Notes: generated by a model not told the origin, from the sequence alone. Positions 8,575-17,836 are shown, counted from the stretch's first letter. The stretch: 64,000 bases of DNA from Flavobacteriales bacterium UBA852 (GCA_002295925.1 DBGO01000013.1:248001-312000); one strand, 5' to 3'. A program made the numbers and translations.

Positions 8575-9480
8575 ATGAAATCATACACGTTAAATCATTT
8601 AAAAGAGCTGGAAGCAGAGTCAATTTACGTTTTGCGGGAAGTGGCAGCTCAATTTGAACGCCCGGCGTTATTATTCTCGGGAGGAAAAGATTCCATTGTT
8701 GTTGCACATTTGGCGAGAAAAGCTTTTTGGCCAGCCAAAATACCCTTTCCTTTGGTACATATAGATACAGGACATAATTTTCCCGAAACCATAGAATTTC
8801 GCGACAGATTTATCAATGATTTGGGCGCTCAACTAATAGTTGGTTCGGTGCAAAAATCAATAGACGAAGGAAAAGTGGTGGAAGAAAAAGGCTACAACGC
8901 CAGTCGCAATGCATTGCAAACAGTTACATTGCTCGACACGATCGAAGAATATCAGTTTGATGCTGCCATAGGAGGTGCTCGTAGAGACGAAGAAAAAGCC
9001 CGTGCAAAAGAACGTTTTTTCTCGCATCGCGATGAATTTGGCCAGTGGGACCCTAAAAATCAACGTCCCGAATTGTGGAATTTATTTAACGGTCGCAAGC
9101 ATATGGGCGAACATTTCCGAGTTTTCCCTATCAGTAACTGGACAGAAATGGATATTTGGCAATACATTTTGCACGAAAAAATTGACATCCCATCGTTGTA
9201 TCTTGCACACGAACGCGAAGTATTTGTCCGCAATGGCGTTATTATGGCTGTTACCGATTTTATAAAAAAACGCGATGACGAAGAAGTAATGGTAAAAAAA
9301 GTGCGCTTTAGAACCATTGGCGATGCCACTTGTACCGGAGCCGTTGAAAGTGATGCTGACACATTAGAAAAAATCATAGAAGAAGTGGCTGCTGCTCGCG
9401 AAACCGAAAGAGGAACACGTGCCGACGATAAACGTTCCGAAGCAGCAATGGAAGACCGTAAGAAACAAGGATATTTTTAA
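8575..9480 (+). CDS. cysD: Sulfate adenylyltransferase subunit 2
   Basis: A 301-residue PP-loop ATP pyrophosphatase subunit of ATP sulfurylase, which forms APS from sulfate and ATP together with the GTPase CysN. The PP-loop FSGGKDSIV is near residue 33. HIDTGHNFPET, GGARRDEEKARAKER and the C-terminal end of a typical CysD (KKQGYF) are all present. Length matches the family (about 300). It is followed after 26 bases by the ATG chosen for cysN. Confidence 0.96.
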   Translation: MKSYTLNHLKELEAESIYVLREVAAQFERPALLFSGGKDSIVVAHLARKAFWPAKIPFPLVHIDTGHNFPETIEFRDRFINDLGAQLIVGSVQKSIDEGKVVEEKGYNASRNALQTVTLLDTIEEYQFDAAIGGARRDEEKARAKERFFSHRDEFGQWDPKNQRPELWNLFNGRKHMGEHFRVFPISNWTEMDIWQYILHEKIDIPSLYLAHEREVFVRNGVIMAVTDFIKKRDDEEVMVKKVRFRTIGDATCTGAVESDADTLEKIIEEVAAARETERGTRADDKRSEAAMEDRKKQGYF

Positions 9481-9506
9481 TAGATTAAGATAAAATTTGA
9501 GTGAAT

Positions 9507-10802
9507 ATGACTACGCAAACCAAAAATATACAAGAACCCGTAAAAGGATATTTAGATATGGAATTGTTGCGGTTTTCTACCGCAGGAAGCGTTGACGATG
9601 GTAAATCTACGCTTATCGGGCGCTTGCTTTACGATTCCAAATCAATATTCGAAGACCAAATTCAAGCCATAGAAGAATCCAGTAAACGCAGAGGCGACGA
9701 AAATGTAAACCTTGCGTTACTTACCGACGGATTACGTGCCGAGCGCGAACAAGGGATTACTATTGATGTTGCTTACCGTTATTTTGCCACACCAAAACGA
9801 AAATTCATTATTGCCGATACACCGGGGCATATTCAATATACCCGCAATATGGTTACCGGTGCATCCACATCAAACCTTTCTTTGATATTGGTAGATGCCC
9901 GCAAAGGATTGATTGAACAAACCAGTCGTCATACTTTTATTTCAGCTTTATTGGGCATTCCACATATTGTGTTTTGTATCAACAAAATGGATTTGGTTGA
10001 TTACAGCGAAGAAGTTTTTGAAAAGATTAAAGCCGATTTAGAAGCATTTGCATCAAAGTTGAATGTAAAAGACATCCGTTTTATACCCATTAGTGCATTA
10101 CACGGCGACAATGTGGTGAATAAATCGGAAAATATGCCTTGGTATCAAGGAGAAACATTACTTTATTTATTGGAAAATATTCATATCGGAAGTGACCAAA
10201 ACCATATCGATTGCCGTTTTCCTGTGCAATACGTCATTCGTCCGCAATCTACGGAATATCACGATTATCGAGGATATGCAGGAAGAATTGCCGGAGGAGT
10301 GTTTAAACCAGGTGATGAGGTTGTGGTGTTACCGTCAGGATTTTCTTCCAAAATAAAATCTATAGACACTTATGACGGACCGCTTGACGAAGCATTTGCG
10401 CCAATGTCGGTAACGCTTACTTTGGAAGATGATATTGATATCAGCCGCGGCGATATGATAGTTCGTCCGAATAACCAACCCGAAATCAGTCAGGATATTG
10501 ATTTAATGGTTTGTTGGCTGAATGAAAAACCAATGCATTTGGGCGGAAAGTATGCGGTAAAACACACTACAAACGATGTAAGATGTATCATTAAAGATGT
10601 AAAATATAAGGTAAATATCAATAATTTGCACCGTATAGAAGATGATAAAACGGTAAATATGAATGATATTGCCCGCATTACAATGCGCACAACCAAACCG
10701 TTGTTTTACGACCGTTATGAAAGAAATCGCAATACCGGAAGTTTAATCATTATTGATGAAGCAACCAACGAAACAGTTGGTGCCGGAATGATTGTTGAAT
10801 AA
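9507..10802 (+). CDS. cysN: Sulfate adenylyltransferase subunit 1 (GTPase)
   Basis: A 431-residue EF-Tu-like GTPase that activates CysD. G motifs: SVDDGKST (G1), DTPGH (G3) and NKMD (G4), then the two beta-barrel domains. There is no fused APS kinase domain, in line with the separate cysC two genes upstream. I use the ATG at 9507 (MTTQTKN); a GTG at 9501 in the same frame is the alternative. Gap to the next gene is 15 bases, so the 3-hydroxyanthranilate genes may share the transcript. Confidence 0.95.
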   Translation: MTTQTKNIQEPVKGYLDMELLRFSTAGSVDDGKSTLIGRLLYDSKSIFEDQIQAIEESSKRRGDENVNLALLTDGLRAEREQGITIDVAYRYFATPKRKFIIADTPGHIQYTRNMVTGASTSNLSLILVDARKGLIEQTSRHTFISALLGIPHIVFCINKMDLVDYSEEVFEKIKADLEAFASKLNVKDIRFIPISALHGDNVVNKSENMPWYQGETLLYLLENIHIGSDQNHIDCRFPVQYVIRPQSTEYHDYRGYAGRIAGGVFKPGDEVVVLPSGFSSKIKSIDTYDGPLDEAFAPMSVTLTLEDDIDISRGDMIVRPNNQPEISQDIDLMVCWLNEKPMHLGGKYAVKHTTNDVRCIIKDVKYKVNINNLHRIEDDKTVNMNDIARITMRTTKPLFYDRYERNRNTGSLIIIDEATNETVGAGMIVE

Positions 10803-10817
10803 TTAAATTTTTATGTT

Positions 10818-11345
10818 ATGAAAATGCCTTTTAATTTCCATAAATGGATAGAAGAAAACAAAGACAAGCTTAAACCACCGGTTGCCAATAAAAACCTCTA
10901 TCCCGAATCGGATGATTATATTGTAATGGTCGTAGGCGGACCTAATGCGCGTAAAGATTATCATTACAACGAAACTGAAGAATTATTTTATCAAATAAAA
11001 GGAGACATAAACGTAAGGATTCAACAAGACGGTAAACCCGTTGACATCCCGATAAAAGAAGGCGAAATGTTTCTGCTTCCCGCAAAAGTGCCTCATTCAC
11101 CCGGAAGAACTGAGGGTTCCGTAGGGTTGGTAATTGAACGTGTGCGAAAAGGAACTGATTACAAAGACGGTTTACTGTGGTTTTGCGACAATTGCAACAA
11201 TAAGTTGTACGAAGAGTATTTTCAACTGACCGATATAGAAAAAGATTTTTTACCTGTTTTTAAAAAGTTTTACAATTCCGAAGAGTTGCGCACATGTAAA
11301 AAATGCGGTCATGTAATGGAGGCAGACCCAAAATTTACTGATTGA
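10818..11345 (+). CDS. nbaC: 3-hydroxyanthranilate 3,4-dioxygenase
   Basis: A 175-residue cupin that opens the ring of 3-hydroxyanthranilate to 2-amino-3-carboxymuconate semialdehyde in the kynurenine pathway. The cupin metal residues are seen in YHYNETEELFYQ and LPAKVPHSP. The C-terminus holds two CxxC pairs (FCDNCN and CKKCGH), the rubredoxin-like iron site characteristic of the bacterial form. The stop TGA overlaps a possible TTG start of the next gene (TTGA). The partner enzyme follows directly. Confidence 0.93.
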   Translation: MKMPFNFHKWIEENKDKLKPPVANKNLYPESDDYIVMVVGGPNARKDYHYNETEELFYQIKGDINVRIQQDGKPVDIPIKEGEMFLLPAKVPHSPGRTEGSVGLVIERVRKGTDYKDGLLWFCDNCNNKLYEEYFQLTDIEKDFLPVFKKFYNSEELRTCKKCGHVMEADPKFTD

Positions 11346-11353
11346 TTAATATT

Positions 11354-12415
11354 ATGATTTCTCACATCAATCATCTTTTAAAAGCAAAAAAAATAAACGG
11401 TCACGGTCATATATTACCTGAACCGAATCAAGTTCCGCAGTTTATGCGAGATAAGCAATTGTTTTGGATTGATGATGAAAAAAAATTTATGCATCAAGGC
11501 AATTGGAAACGCCCCATTACCGATAAGAGCTTTTTTTTAAAAGATAAGCTGGAATGGATGCAAAAGCACGAAATAGACCATGCCGTAATGCTCAATCTTT
11601 CGCAGGTTTATTGCAACGGTTGGGAGAGGCAAGAGACAAAAGACGCTATTTGTTGGCAAAATGATTTTAATGCATCTATTCAAGCCGGTTATCCCGAAAA
11701 GTTTACCACAGGATTTGTCGTTCAACCGAAATATATCGATGATGCATTGGCTGAAATAGAGCGATGCGTAGAAAATCATAAGATGCAATTGCTCTGCTTG
11801 CCTACTCATTTTTTAAACAACGAAAACAACTGGGTGTCAGTAGCAGACGAATCGGTTTACCCGATTTATGAATTGGCAAATAAATATAAATTAGCCATAG
11901 AAATTCATCCTTACGACGGGCAAAAAATGATTGCTCTGGAAGATAAAAATTGGCGCTTCCATTTGGTTTGGATGATGGCACAAACTGCCGATACACTTCA
12001 TTTGCTTACCTTAAATGATATTCCCGAGAGATTTCCGAATATTCGCTTTTGTTTTGCGCACGGTTGTATGCTCGGACAAGCTAATTACGGACGACGAGTG
12101 CAAGGATTTAACGGACGTCCCGATTTATTTGAGGGGAAAACCTCGCCCGAAAAAACTCGTGCACATCCTAACTTGTATTTCGATACGCTCGTGCACGACC
12201 CATATACGTTGCAATTGTTGGTAAACCGCGTGGGCGTGCCGCAAATCGTAGCCGGTTTGGACGACCCTTACCCCTTGGGAGAAATGGAAACGGTAAAAAA
12301 TTCATACCCGTATAAAGTGCTCGATGATGCACAAAAATTAAACATTATTTCTGCCGGGGATAAACAACAGATATGGAAAGACAATATAATCCGGTGGCTG
12401 TTTGGCAATGTGTAA
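11354..12415 (+). CDS. nbaD: 2-amino-3-carboxymuconate-6-semialdehyde decarboxylase (amidohydrolase family)
   Basis: A metal-dependent amidohydrolase-fold decarboxylase of 353 residues, taking the product of the preceding dioxygenase to 2-aminomuconate semialdehyde. The zinc ligands are visible: an HGH near the N-terminus (residues 17-19), a His in AIEIHPYDG, FAHGC, and the Asp in GLDDPYPLG. I chose the ATG at 11354; the frame also allows a TTG at 11342 that would overlap the nbaC stop. By removing the semialdehyde it diverts tryptophan carbon away from quinolinate/NAD. The rest of the pathway is not in this window. Confidence 0.9.
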   Translation: MISHINHLLKAKKINGHGHILPEPNQVPQFMRDKQLFWIDDEKKFMHQGNWKRPITDKSFFLKDKLEWMQKHEIDHAVMLNLSQVYCNGWERQETKDAICWQNDFNASIQAGYPEKFTTGFVVQPKYIDDALAEIERCVENHKMQLLCLPTHFLNNENNWVSVADESVYPIYELANKYKLAIEIHPYDGQKMIALEDKNWRFHLVWMMAQTADTLHLLTLNDIPERFPNIRFCFAHGCMLGQANYGRRVQGFNGRPDLFEGKTSPEKTRAHPNLYFDTLVHDPYTLQLLVNRVGVPQIVAGLDDPYPLGEMETVKNSYPYKVLDDAQKLNIISAGDKQQIWKDNIIRWLFGNV

Positions 12416-12426
12416 TACAAGTAACA

Positions 12427-12454
12427 TTGCCTCTGAATATATCGGGTAATTTTG
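12427..12454 (+). promoter_or_regulatory. Probable promoter of the OsmC-family gene
   Basis: TTG at 12427-12429, 17 bases, then TAATTTTG at 12447-12454; transcription would start near 12461, 20 bases before the ATG at 12481. Confidence 0.45.
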
Positions 12455-12480
12455 ATATAAAATCTTAAAAAAATACAACT

Positions 12481-12900
12481 ATGGCACACGAAATAACAAT
12501 AAATTGGATTGGTGATATGGCTTTTGATGCCAAATTGCCTGGAGGAGAAATAACTTTGGATGTTGACGAAAGTGTAGGAGGAACAGGTAAAGGAGTTCGC
12601 CCAAAACCGTTAATGCTCACTGCTTTGGCCGGCTGCACAGGGATGGATGTGGTTTCGTTAATGAAAAAAATGCGATTGAAAGTAGATAAGTTTTATGTTG
12701 ATGTAAAAGCCGATTTAACCGAAGAACATCCAAAACATTATAAAAATGTAGAAGTTCATTATTATTTTGAAGGGAGTGATTTGGATGAAAAGAAACTGAA
12801 AAAATGTGTTGACCTGTCTTACGAACGCTATTGTGGTGTAATTTATATGTTTAAGCAATTTACCGAAGTAAAACCATTTATCCATTTTAATGGAAATTAA
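12481..12900 (+). CDS. OsmC/Ohr-family peroxiredoxin-like protein
   Basis: A 139-residue protein of the OsmC family, thiol-dependent peroxidases acting on organic hydroperoxides. The two catalytic cysteines appear as GCTGMD (Cys52) and ERYCGV (Cys118). The N-terminal strand pattern and the PKPLMLTALA helix fit the YhfA-like branch. The gene has its own likely promoter. It converges on the flavoprotein gene, and the two stop codons overlap over 12897-12900. Confidence 0.88.
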   Translation: MAHEITINWIGDMAFDAKLPGGEITLDVDESVGGTGKGVRPKPLMLTALAGCTGMDVVSLMKKMRLKVDKFYVDVKADLTEEHPKHYKNVEVHYYFEGSDLDEKKLKKCVDLSYERYCGVIYMFKQFTEVKPFIHFNGN

Positions 12901-14099
12901 ATATTGTCAGAAATAACCCGGGCAGTGCTCCACGCTGCCTGAAAGTTAAATCCGCCGGTAAGAGCGTCAATATCAATTACTTCGCCACAAAAAAATAATC
13001 CGGGCACCAACTTGCTTTGCATAGTTCTGAAATCAATTTCTTTTCGCGATACGCCACCACAAGTAACAAATTCTTCTTTAAAAGGAGAGCGCCCGCTGAT
13101 TTGCCGGTTGTAAGCCGTTAGGTTTTCAGCTAATCGGTGCATTGATTTTTTTGATAGATTATTCCATGATAGTTCTTCGTTTATATTACTTTCTTGCAAT
13201 AAAAACCACCATAAGCGTTTGGGTAAATCGTATAAAACGGTATTTTTCAACTTTTTACCTTCATTCAATAATTTGAAGTTCCCCAGCTCGTGTAAAACTT
13301 CGTCAAAAGAAGAGTCTATCCAGTTAATGCGAATAGTCTCTTTATATTTTCGATCAGCCAAGTGTCTTGCTGCAAAAGCAGAAAGTTTTATTACTGCCGG
13401 ACCGCTAATACCTTGATGTGTAATTAAAAGCGGGCCCTGTTGTTGCAGTTTTAAATTTGGAAACGATACAACGGCATTTTGCACCGATATTCCGGCTAAC
13501 TGATGCAAATTTTTATTATTGATTTTAAAGGTAAATAAAGAAGGAACTGGAGGAATAATGGTATGTCCGGTATTTTTTAAGAATGAAAATTTTTCCGACG
13601 TGTTTAGTCCGCCGGTTGCCACAATAACAGCATCGAACGGATAGTTTTGTTTGTTGGTTTCAAGAATAAAACGGTTGTTTTCCGGTATGATATTATTTAC
13701 AGAAGTGTTGAAAAGTACTTCTATATGGAGCTTTTCCATTTCGTGCAAAAAACAATTGATAATCGTTTGTGAATTGTCCGTTTCGGGAAACATTCTTCCG
13801 TCTTCTTCAACTTTTAATGTTACTCCGCGTTTAGCAAACCATTCGATTGTGTCTGCCGGCTGAAATTGATGAAAAACCGATAATAACTCTTTCTTCCCAC
13901 GCGGATAATTTTGTACCAACTCTTTTGGGTCGAAACAATAATGCGTTACATTGCATCGTCCACCACCCGAAATTTTAACTTTTTGCAATAATTTGTTGCT
14001 TTTCTCTATTACGGTAACCGAATAGTCGGGGTGTTTGGATTTTATGTTAATGGCTGCAAAAATTCCGGCTGCACCACCACCAATAATACCTATTTTCAT
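12897..14099 (-). CDS. HI0933-family flavoprotein (NAD(P)/FAD-dependent oxidoreductase)
   Basis: A 400-residue FAD protein with GGGAAGIFAA at the N-terminus, the family signature SGGGRCNVTH near residue 50, VATGGL in the middle and a closing GEVIDIDALTGGFNFQ. This is the HI0933/YhiN group (also annotated as aminoacetone oxidase family); the substrate is not known for most members. Its ATG overlaps the holB stop (ATGA, 14096-14099), so it is co-translated with holB, a pairing without an obvious functional reason. Confidence 0.88.
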   Translation of the reverse strand: MKIGIIGGGAAGIFAAINIKSKHPDYSVTVIEKSNKLLQKVKISGGGRCNVTHYCFDPKELVQNYPRGKKELLSVFHQFQPADTIEWFAKRGVTLKVEEDGRMFPETDNSQTIINCFLHEMEKLHIEVLFNTSVNNIIPENNRFILETNKQNYPFDAVIVATGGLNTSEKFSFLKNTGHTIIPPVPSLFTFKINNKNLHQLAGISVQNAVVSFPNLKLQQQGPLLITHQGISGPAVIKLSAFAARHLADRKYKETIRINWIDSSFDEVLHELGNFKLLNEGKKLKNTVLYDLPKRLWWFLLQESNINEELSWNNLSKKSMHRLAENLTAYNRQISGRSPFKEEFVTCGGVSRKEIDFRTMQSKLVPGLFFCGEVIDIDALTGGFNFQAAWSTARVISDNI

Positions 14100-15238
14100 A
14101 CTCTGTTTTTGTTTACGCGCAAAAGTTTGGTTATTTTTAGCGAAGTATCAAATAATACAACTTTAGGGTTGACATTTCGCTCAATATGGTAATGCGCTTC
14201 ACTGAGTAGATTTAAGAAATCTGGTAAATTGTTGCTCAATAAAAACGGAGCAAATTTTTGCACAAATTGTTCTTCTTGAGCATTCAATTTTGTAGCGTCT
14301 TCACCGGCGTAATTGACGGCTAAGCTTTCGCGAACAATGTGTAAGGCGTAATCTAAAAAAGCTTTAATGTTTTCTCTCTTTAATGCTGCCAAATCATCGG
14401 CCCATTTGATTAAACCGGGGACATCGGCTTTAAAAGCCATACGCATCCAAGAGGTAAATAAATCGAAAAATTGTTGTTGCTTTTCGGTAATTTTTATCAA
14501 CCGAATGGCTTGTAAATAGTTGCCGTCGCTCATTTTGGCTATTTTCAGGGCTTGTTCTTCGTCCAGATTCTCTTTTTCTGCCAAAACGTTTTGTAATTCT
14601 TCTATCGGCAGTGGAGGAAATTTCACCATTTGAGTGCGAGACAAAACGGTGGGCAGAAGTTGTTCGGTATCGTGGGCAACTAAAATAAAAAGTGTTTTTT
14701 CGGGAGGTTCTTCCAATATTTTCAACAATGCATTGGCTGCCGAAGTATGTAATTTTTCGGGATACCAAATAATCATTACTTTGTATTTGGCTTCGTAAAC
14801 CTTGTATTGCAATGCTTTTATTATTTCTGTGCTTTCTTCTTTAGAAATGTTCAGCTGTTTGTTTTCGGTTTGAATTTTTTCTTGCCAGTCGGTTAAGTTA
14901 AAATATGGCGATTCTAAAACAATTTCGCGCCAAGCCGGCAAAAAGAGTTTACTCACCGGATTTTTCTTCACTTCGGCATTTGTGCTTACCGGAAAGGAGA
15001 AATGCAAATCGGGATGTTGTAATTTTTGATATTTCAAGCATTCTGAACATTCCCCACAACTGTCACTGTCTGTTGGTTGCAAACAATTGACATATTGAGC
15101 AAAAGCAATTGCCATAGGTAAGTTTCCGCTGCCTTCGGCACCCAAAAACAGCTGTGTATGGCTGATTCTGCCTTCTTTTACAGCATCTGTTAAGCGTTTT
15201 TTTACCGCTTCTTGACCTATAATATCCTTGAATTGCAT
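14096..15238 (-). CDS. holB: DNA polymerase III delta' subunit
   Basis: A 380-residue clamp-loader subunit. It starts with FKDIIGQEAVKKRL, typical of the family. The Walker A region reads GAEGSGNLPMA, without the Lys-Thr needed for ATP binding, as expected for delta'. A zinc module (CLQ..CGECSEC) follows, then the SRTQMVKFPPL sensor region and a helical collar domain. The delta' role is to hold the gamma/tau and delta subunits while loading the beta clamp. Start ATG is at 15238. The adjacent pgk gene is divergent. Confidence 0.9.
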   Translation of the reverse strand: MQFKDIIGQEAVKKRLTDAVKEGRISHTQLFLGAEGSGNLPMAIAFAQYVNCLQPTDSDSCGECSECLKYQKLQHPDLHFSFPVSTNAEVKKNPVSKLFLPAWREIVLESPYFNLTDWQEKIQTENKQLNISKEESTEIIKALQYKVYEAKYKVMIIWYPEKLHTSAANALLKILEEPPEKTLFILVAHDTEQLLPTVLSRTQMVKFPPLPIEELQNVLAEKENLDEEQALKIAKMSDGNYLQAIRLIKITEKQQQFFDLFTSWMRMAFKADVPGLIKWADDLAALKRENIKAFLDYALHIVRESLAVNYAGEDATKLNAQEEQFVQKFAPFLLSNNLPDFLNLLSEAHYHIERNVNPKVVLFDTSLKITKLLRVNKNRV

Positions 15239-15365
15239 TCTTCAAAATTACTTATTTTAGATGCATTTCTCGATTGTCTCTTATATAAATAAGCAGCCAA
15301 TTGTAATAATTTCATTCTGCGAAGTGTAATATTTTTTATATCCGATTCAAAACAAATAATATTTC

Positions 15366-15373
15366 TAAATTTG
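15366..15373 (+). promoter_or_regulatory. Possible -7 box of pgk
   Basis: TAAATTTG matches the TAnnTTTG consensus and lies 24 bases before the chosen ATG. No TTG is found at the expected distance upstream, so support is limited. Confidence 0.3.
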
Positions 15374-15397
15374 TTCTCAAAATTTAATAATACGCTT

Positions 15398-16588
15398 ATG
15401 ACATCTATCGATAATTTCAATTTCAAAAACCTGAAAGCCATTGTACGTGTAGATTTTAACGTTCCGTTAAACGATTATTTCGAAATAACAGATGATACAC
15501 GGATGCGCGCCGCCCTACCCACCATAAAAAAAATATTAAACGATGGCGGCTCGGCAATATTAATGTCGCATTTAGGACGTCCCAAGGGCAGAGAAGAAAA
15601 ATATTCTTTAAAACATTTGGTTAATCATTTGAAAGAGCTAACAGGTGTTGAAGTGATTTTTGCCAACGATTGCATTGGTCCCGAAGCAGAAGAAAAAGCA
15701 GCCAATTTAAAACCCGGGCAAATTTTATTGTTGGAAAACTTACGCTTTCATCCTGAAGAGAAAAAAGGCGATGAAAACTTTGCCAAACAATTAGCCGCTT
15801 TAGCCGATGTTTATGTAAATGATGCATTTGGAACGGCACACCGTGCACACGCCTCTACTTTTACGATAGCCAAATTTTTTCCAGCAGATAAAAAAATGTT
15901 TGGTTATTTGATTGAAAAAGAAATAAAAAGCGTTGATAAAGTTTTAAAAGAAGGACAATCACCGGTTTTGGCAATCATTGGCGGTGCAAAAGTGTCGAGT
16001 AAAATTACCATTATAGAAAATATATTGCCCAAAATAGATGTGTTGATGATAGGCGGAGGAATGGCGTACACCTTTTTTAAAGCACTTGGCGGCAAAACCG
16101 GAAGCTCATTGGTAGAAGACGATTATTTGGATACTGCCAAAGAGGTAATGGAAAAAGCCAAAGCACAAAATGTAAAAGTTTTATTACCGGCAGATTCGCT
16201 TTGCGCCGATGCATTCGCCAATGATGCAAATACAAAAATATTTCCATCAGATGATATTGCCGACGGATGGATGGGGTTGGATTTGGGCGAAAAAGCACGC
16301 GAAGAGTACAAAAACACTATTTTGCAAGCCAAAACAATATTGTGGAACGGTCCTATGGGCGTTTTTGAAATGGATAAATTTGCCAAAGGAACAGAGGTTG
16401 TGGCTAAAGCTGTAGCCGAAGCAACGCAAAACGGTGCATTTTCGGTGGTAGGAGGCGGAGATTCTGTGGCAGCAGTAAATAAATTCCACCTGGCCGATAA
16501 GGTAAGTCATGTTTCCACCGGAGGAGGAGCAATGTTAGAATACCTTGAAGGTAAAACCCTGCCGGGAATTGCAGCAATTATGAAATAA
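15398..16588 (+). CDS. pgk: Phosphoglycerate kinase
   Basis: A 396-residue glycolytic enzyme transferring phosphate between 1,3-bisphosphoglycerate and ADP. Motifs: VRVDFNVPL, LMSHLGRPKG, ENLRFHPEE, NDAFGTAHRAHAS in the N-domain; IGGAKVSSK, NGPMGVFE and VGGGDSVAAV in the nucleotide-binding C-domain. The start MTSIDNF at 15398 is used; the frame is open to 15371, but that region holds a likely -7 box. Single gene with a following hairpin. Confidence 0.97.
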   Translation: MTSIDNFNFKNLKAIVRVDFNVPLNDYFEITDDTRMRAALPTIKKILNDGGSAILMSHLGRPKGREEKYSLKHLVNHLKELTGVEVIFANDCIGPEAEEKAANLKPGQILLLENLRFHPEEKKGDENFAKQLAALADVYVNDAFGTAHRAHASTFTIAKFFPADKKMFGYLIEKEIKSVDKVLKEGQSPVLAIIGGAKVSSKITIIENILPKIDVLMIGGGMAYTFFKALGGKTGSSLVEDDYLDTAKEVMEKAKAQNVKVLLPADSLCADAFANDANTKIFPSDDIADGWMGLDLGEKAREEYKNTILQAKTILWNGPMGVFEMDKFAKGTEVVAKAVAEATQNGAFSVVGGGDSVAAVNKFHLADKVSHVSTGGGAMLEYLEGKTLPGIAAIMK

Positions 16589-16618
16589 TCATTTTGTTAG
16601 GAGGTGAAAATTTAATTT

Positions 16619-16651
16619 AGAGTCTAAATAGTGTTTGGCTATTTAGACTCT
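16619..16651. terminator. Long hairpin between pgk and the peroxidase gene
   Basis: A 13-bp perfect stem (AGAGTCTAAATAG with its complement, 16619-16631 and 16639-16651) and a 7-base loop. The two genes converge here, so it may end both transcripts. The flanking T tracts are short, so efficiency is uncertain. Confidence 0.6.
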
Positions 16652-16671
16652 ATATTTTATGTAATTATTTG

Positions 16672-17778
16672 TTATTCTATTTCTGAAAGCCCTTTGGGTG
16701 CTTTTATGTATTCTTGCGGAAGTTCACCCGTTAAACTGTTTAAGAAAGCTACAATTTTGGCTGTTTCTTCATCTGTTAAATCTTTGTCCAATTGTGTTTT
16801 AGCCATTATTTTCACCGCTTCGCTTAAATCGTTTACGCTGCCATCGTGAAAGTAGGGATATGTTTTGGCAACATTTCGCAAAGGCGCCACCTTAAACACA
16901 TATTTGTCGGCGTCTAATTTTGTTACATTAAATTTGCCCTCATCAATTTTTTCACTCTTTGTGTACTCCCAATAATCATGATGTAAACCGAATTTTTGAA
17001 ACATATTTCCTCCTAAGTTTACGCCAATGTGACAAGTTGTACAGCCAACATCCATAAAGGTTTTTAACCCCTCTTTTTGTTCGTCTGTCAATGCACTTGC
17101 GTTGCCGGCTAAAAAGTCGTCAAAAGGTGCCGGAGTGAGCAATTTTCTTTCAAAAGCACCAATGGCTTTTTGAACATTCTCATAAGTTATTGGATTTTCA
17201 GCTTCGGGAAATGCTTCCTTAAACATTTTTTGATAAAATGGTATTTCGCTCAATCTTTTTTCTAAAAATTCTTTTGAGGGAACATTCATTTCCACCGGAT
17301 TTAAAATTGGTCCGCCGGCTTGTTCTTCCACATCTTTTGCTCTGCCATCCCAAAATTGGGCAATTTGTAAAGCTGCATTATAAACCGTAGGTGAATTGCG
17401 GTCTCCGTTTTTACCTTCTTCACCTTTCGATGTAGGTTGATTATCAACGCCGTAAGTTTCCAAATTGTGGCAACTGTTGCACGACATTGTTTTTTTCTTC
17501 GATAAATTGGTGTCGAAATATAAATAATGCCCAAGGGTTACTTTTGCATCTGTTACAGGGTTTTCAGGATTTTCGGCAACTTCGGGCAATTGCTTAAAAA
17601 ACATATTTGCTTTATCCATCAACGCCTTATCTTCGGCAGAAATTTCAACTTCTTTCGGCGTGTTTTGTTCATCGGCACCATATACGTCAATATAGTTTTT
17701 TGGTTTGATTTCTCCACCGCAAGAGGCTAAAAGTAATACGACAGCTAATCCCGGAATTGAAATAACTTGTTTTTTCAT
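16672..17778 (-). CDS. Di-haem cytochrome c peroxidase lipoprotein
   Basis: A 368-residue periplasmic peroxidase that reduces hydrogen peroxide with electrons from cytochrome c. The lipobox LLLASC gives lipid-bound Cys20. Two CxxCH haem sites are seen: CNSCH (100-104, peroxidatic haem) and CTTCH (246-250, electron-transfer haem), with the usual NSPTVYNAA, FWDGRA, and NVAKTYPYFHDG blocks. MauG-type proteins share this fold, but the length and motifs favour the peroxidase. It is transcribed away from an OxyR-like regulator across a 93-base shared promoter region. Confidence 0.93.
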   Translation of the reverse strand: MKKQVISIPGLAVVLLLASCGGEIKPKNYIDVYGADEQNTPKEVEISAEDKALMDKANMFFKQLPEVAENPENPVTDAKVTLGHYLYFDTNLSKKKTMSCNSCHNLETYGVDNQPTSKGEEGKNGDRNSPTVYNAALQIAQFWDGRAKDVEEQAGGPILNPVEMNVPSKEFLEKRLSEIPFYQKMFKEAFPEAENPITYENVQKAIGAFERKLLTPAPFDDFLAGNASALTDEQKEGLKTFMDVGCTTCHIGVNLGGNMFQKFGLHHDYWEYTKSEKIDEGKFNVTKLDADKYVFKVAPLRNVAKTYPYFHDGSVNDLSEAVKIMAKTQLDKDLTDEETAKIVAFLNSLTGELPQEYIKAPKGLSEIE

Positions 17779-17805
17779 AAGTATAAAGATTTTAATATCA
17801 CTTTA

Positions 17806-17836
17806 CAAATTTACCTGTTTTGTTTGATTTGTCAAA
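17806..17836 (-). promoter_or_regulatory. Promoter of the cytochrome c peroxidase gene
   Basis: On the minus strand TTTG (17836-17833), a 19-base spacer and TAAATTTG (17813-17806) are a near-perfect Bacteroidota promoter. It places the start of transcription about 20 bases before the ATG at 17778. Confidence 0.6.

Noticed and set aside
15243..15250. Leaderless transcript for holB from a TAATTTTG box
   Set aside because: The box is just before the ATG, but no TTG/TTTG is found at the expected spacing, so chance in AT-rich DNA is likely.
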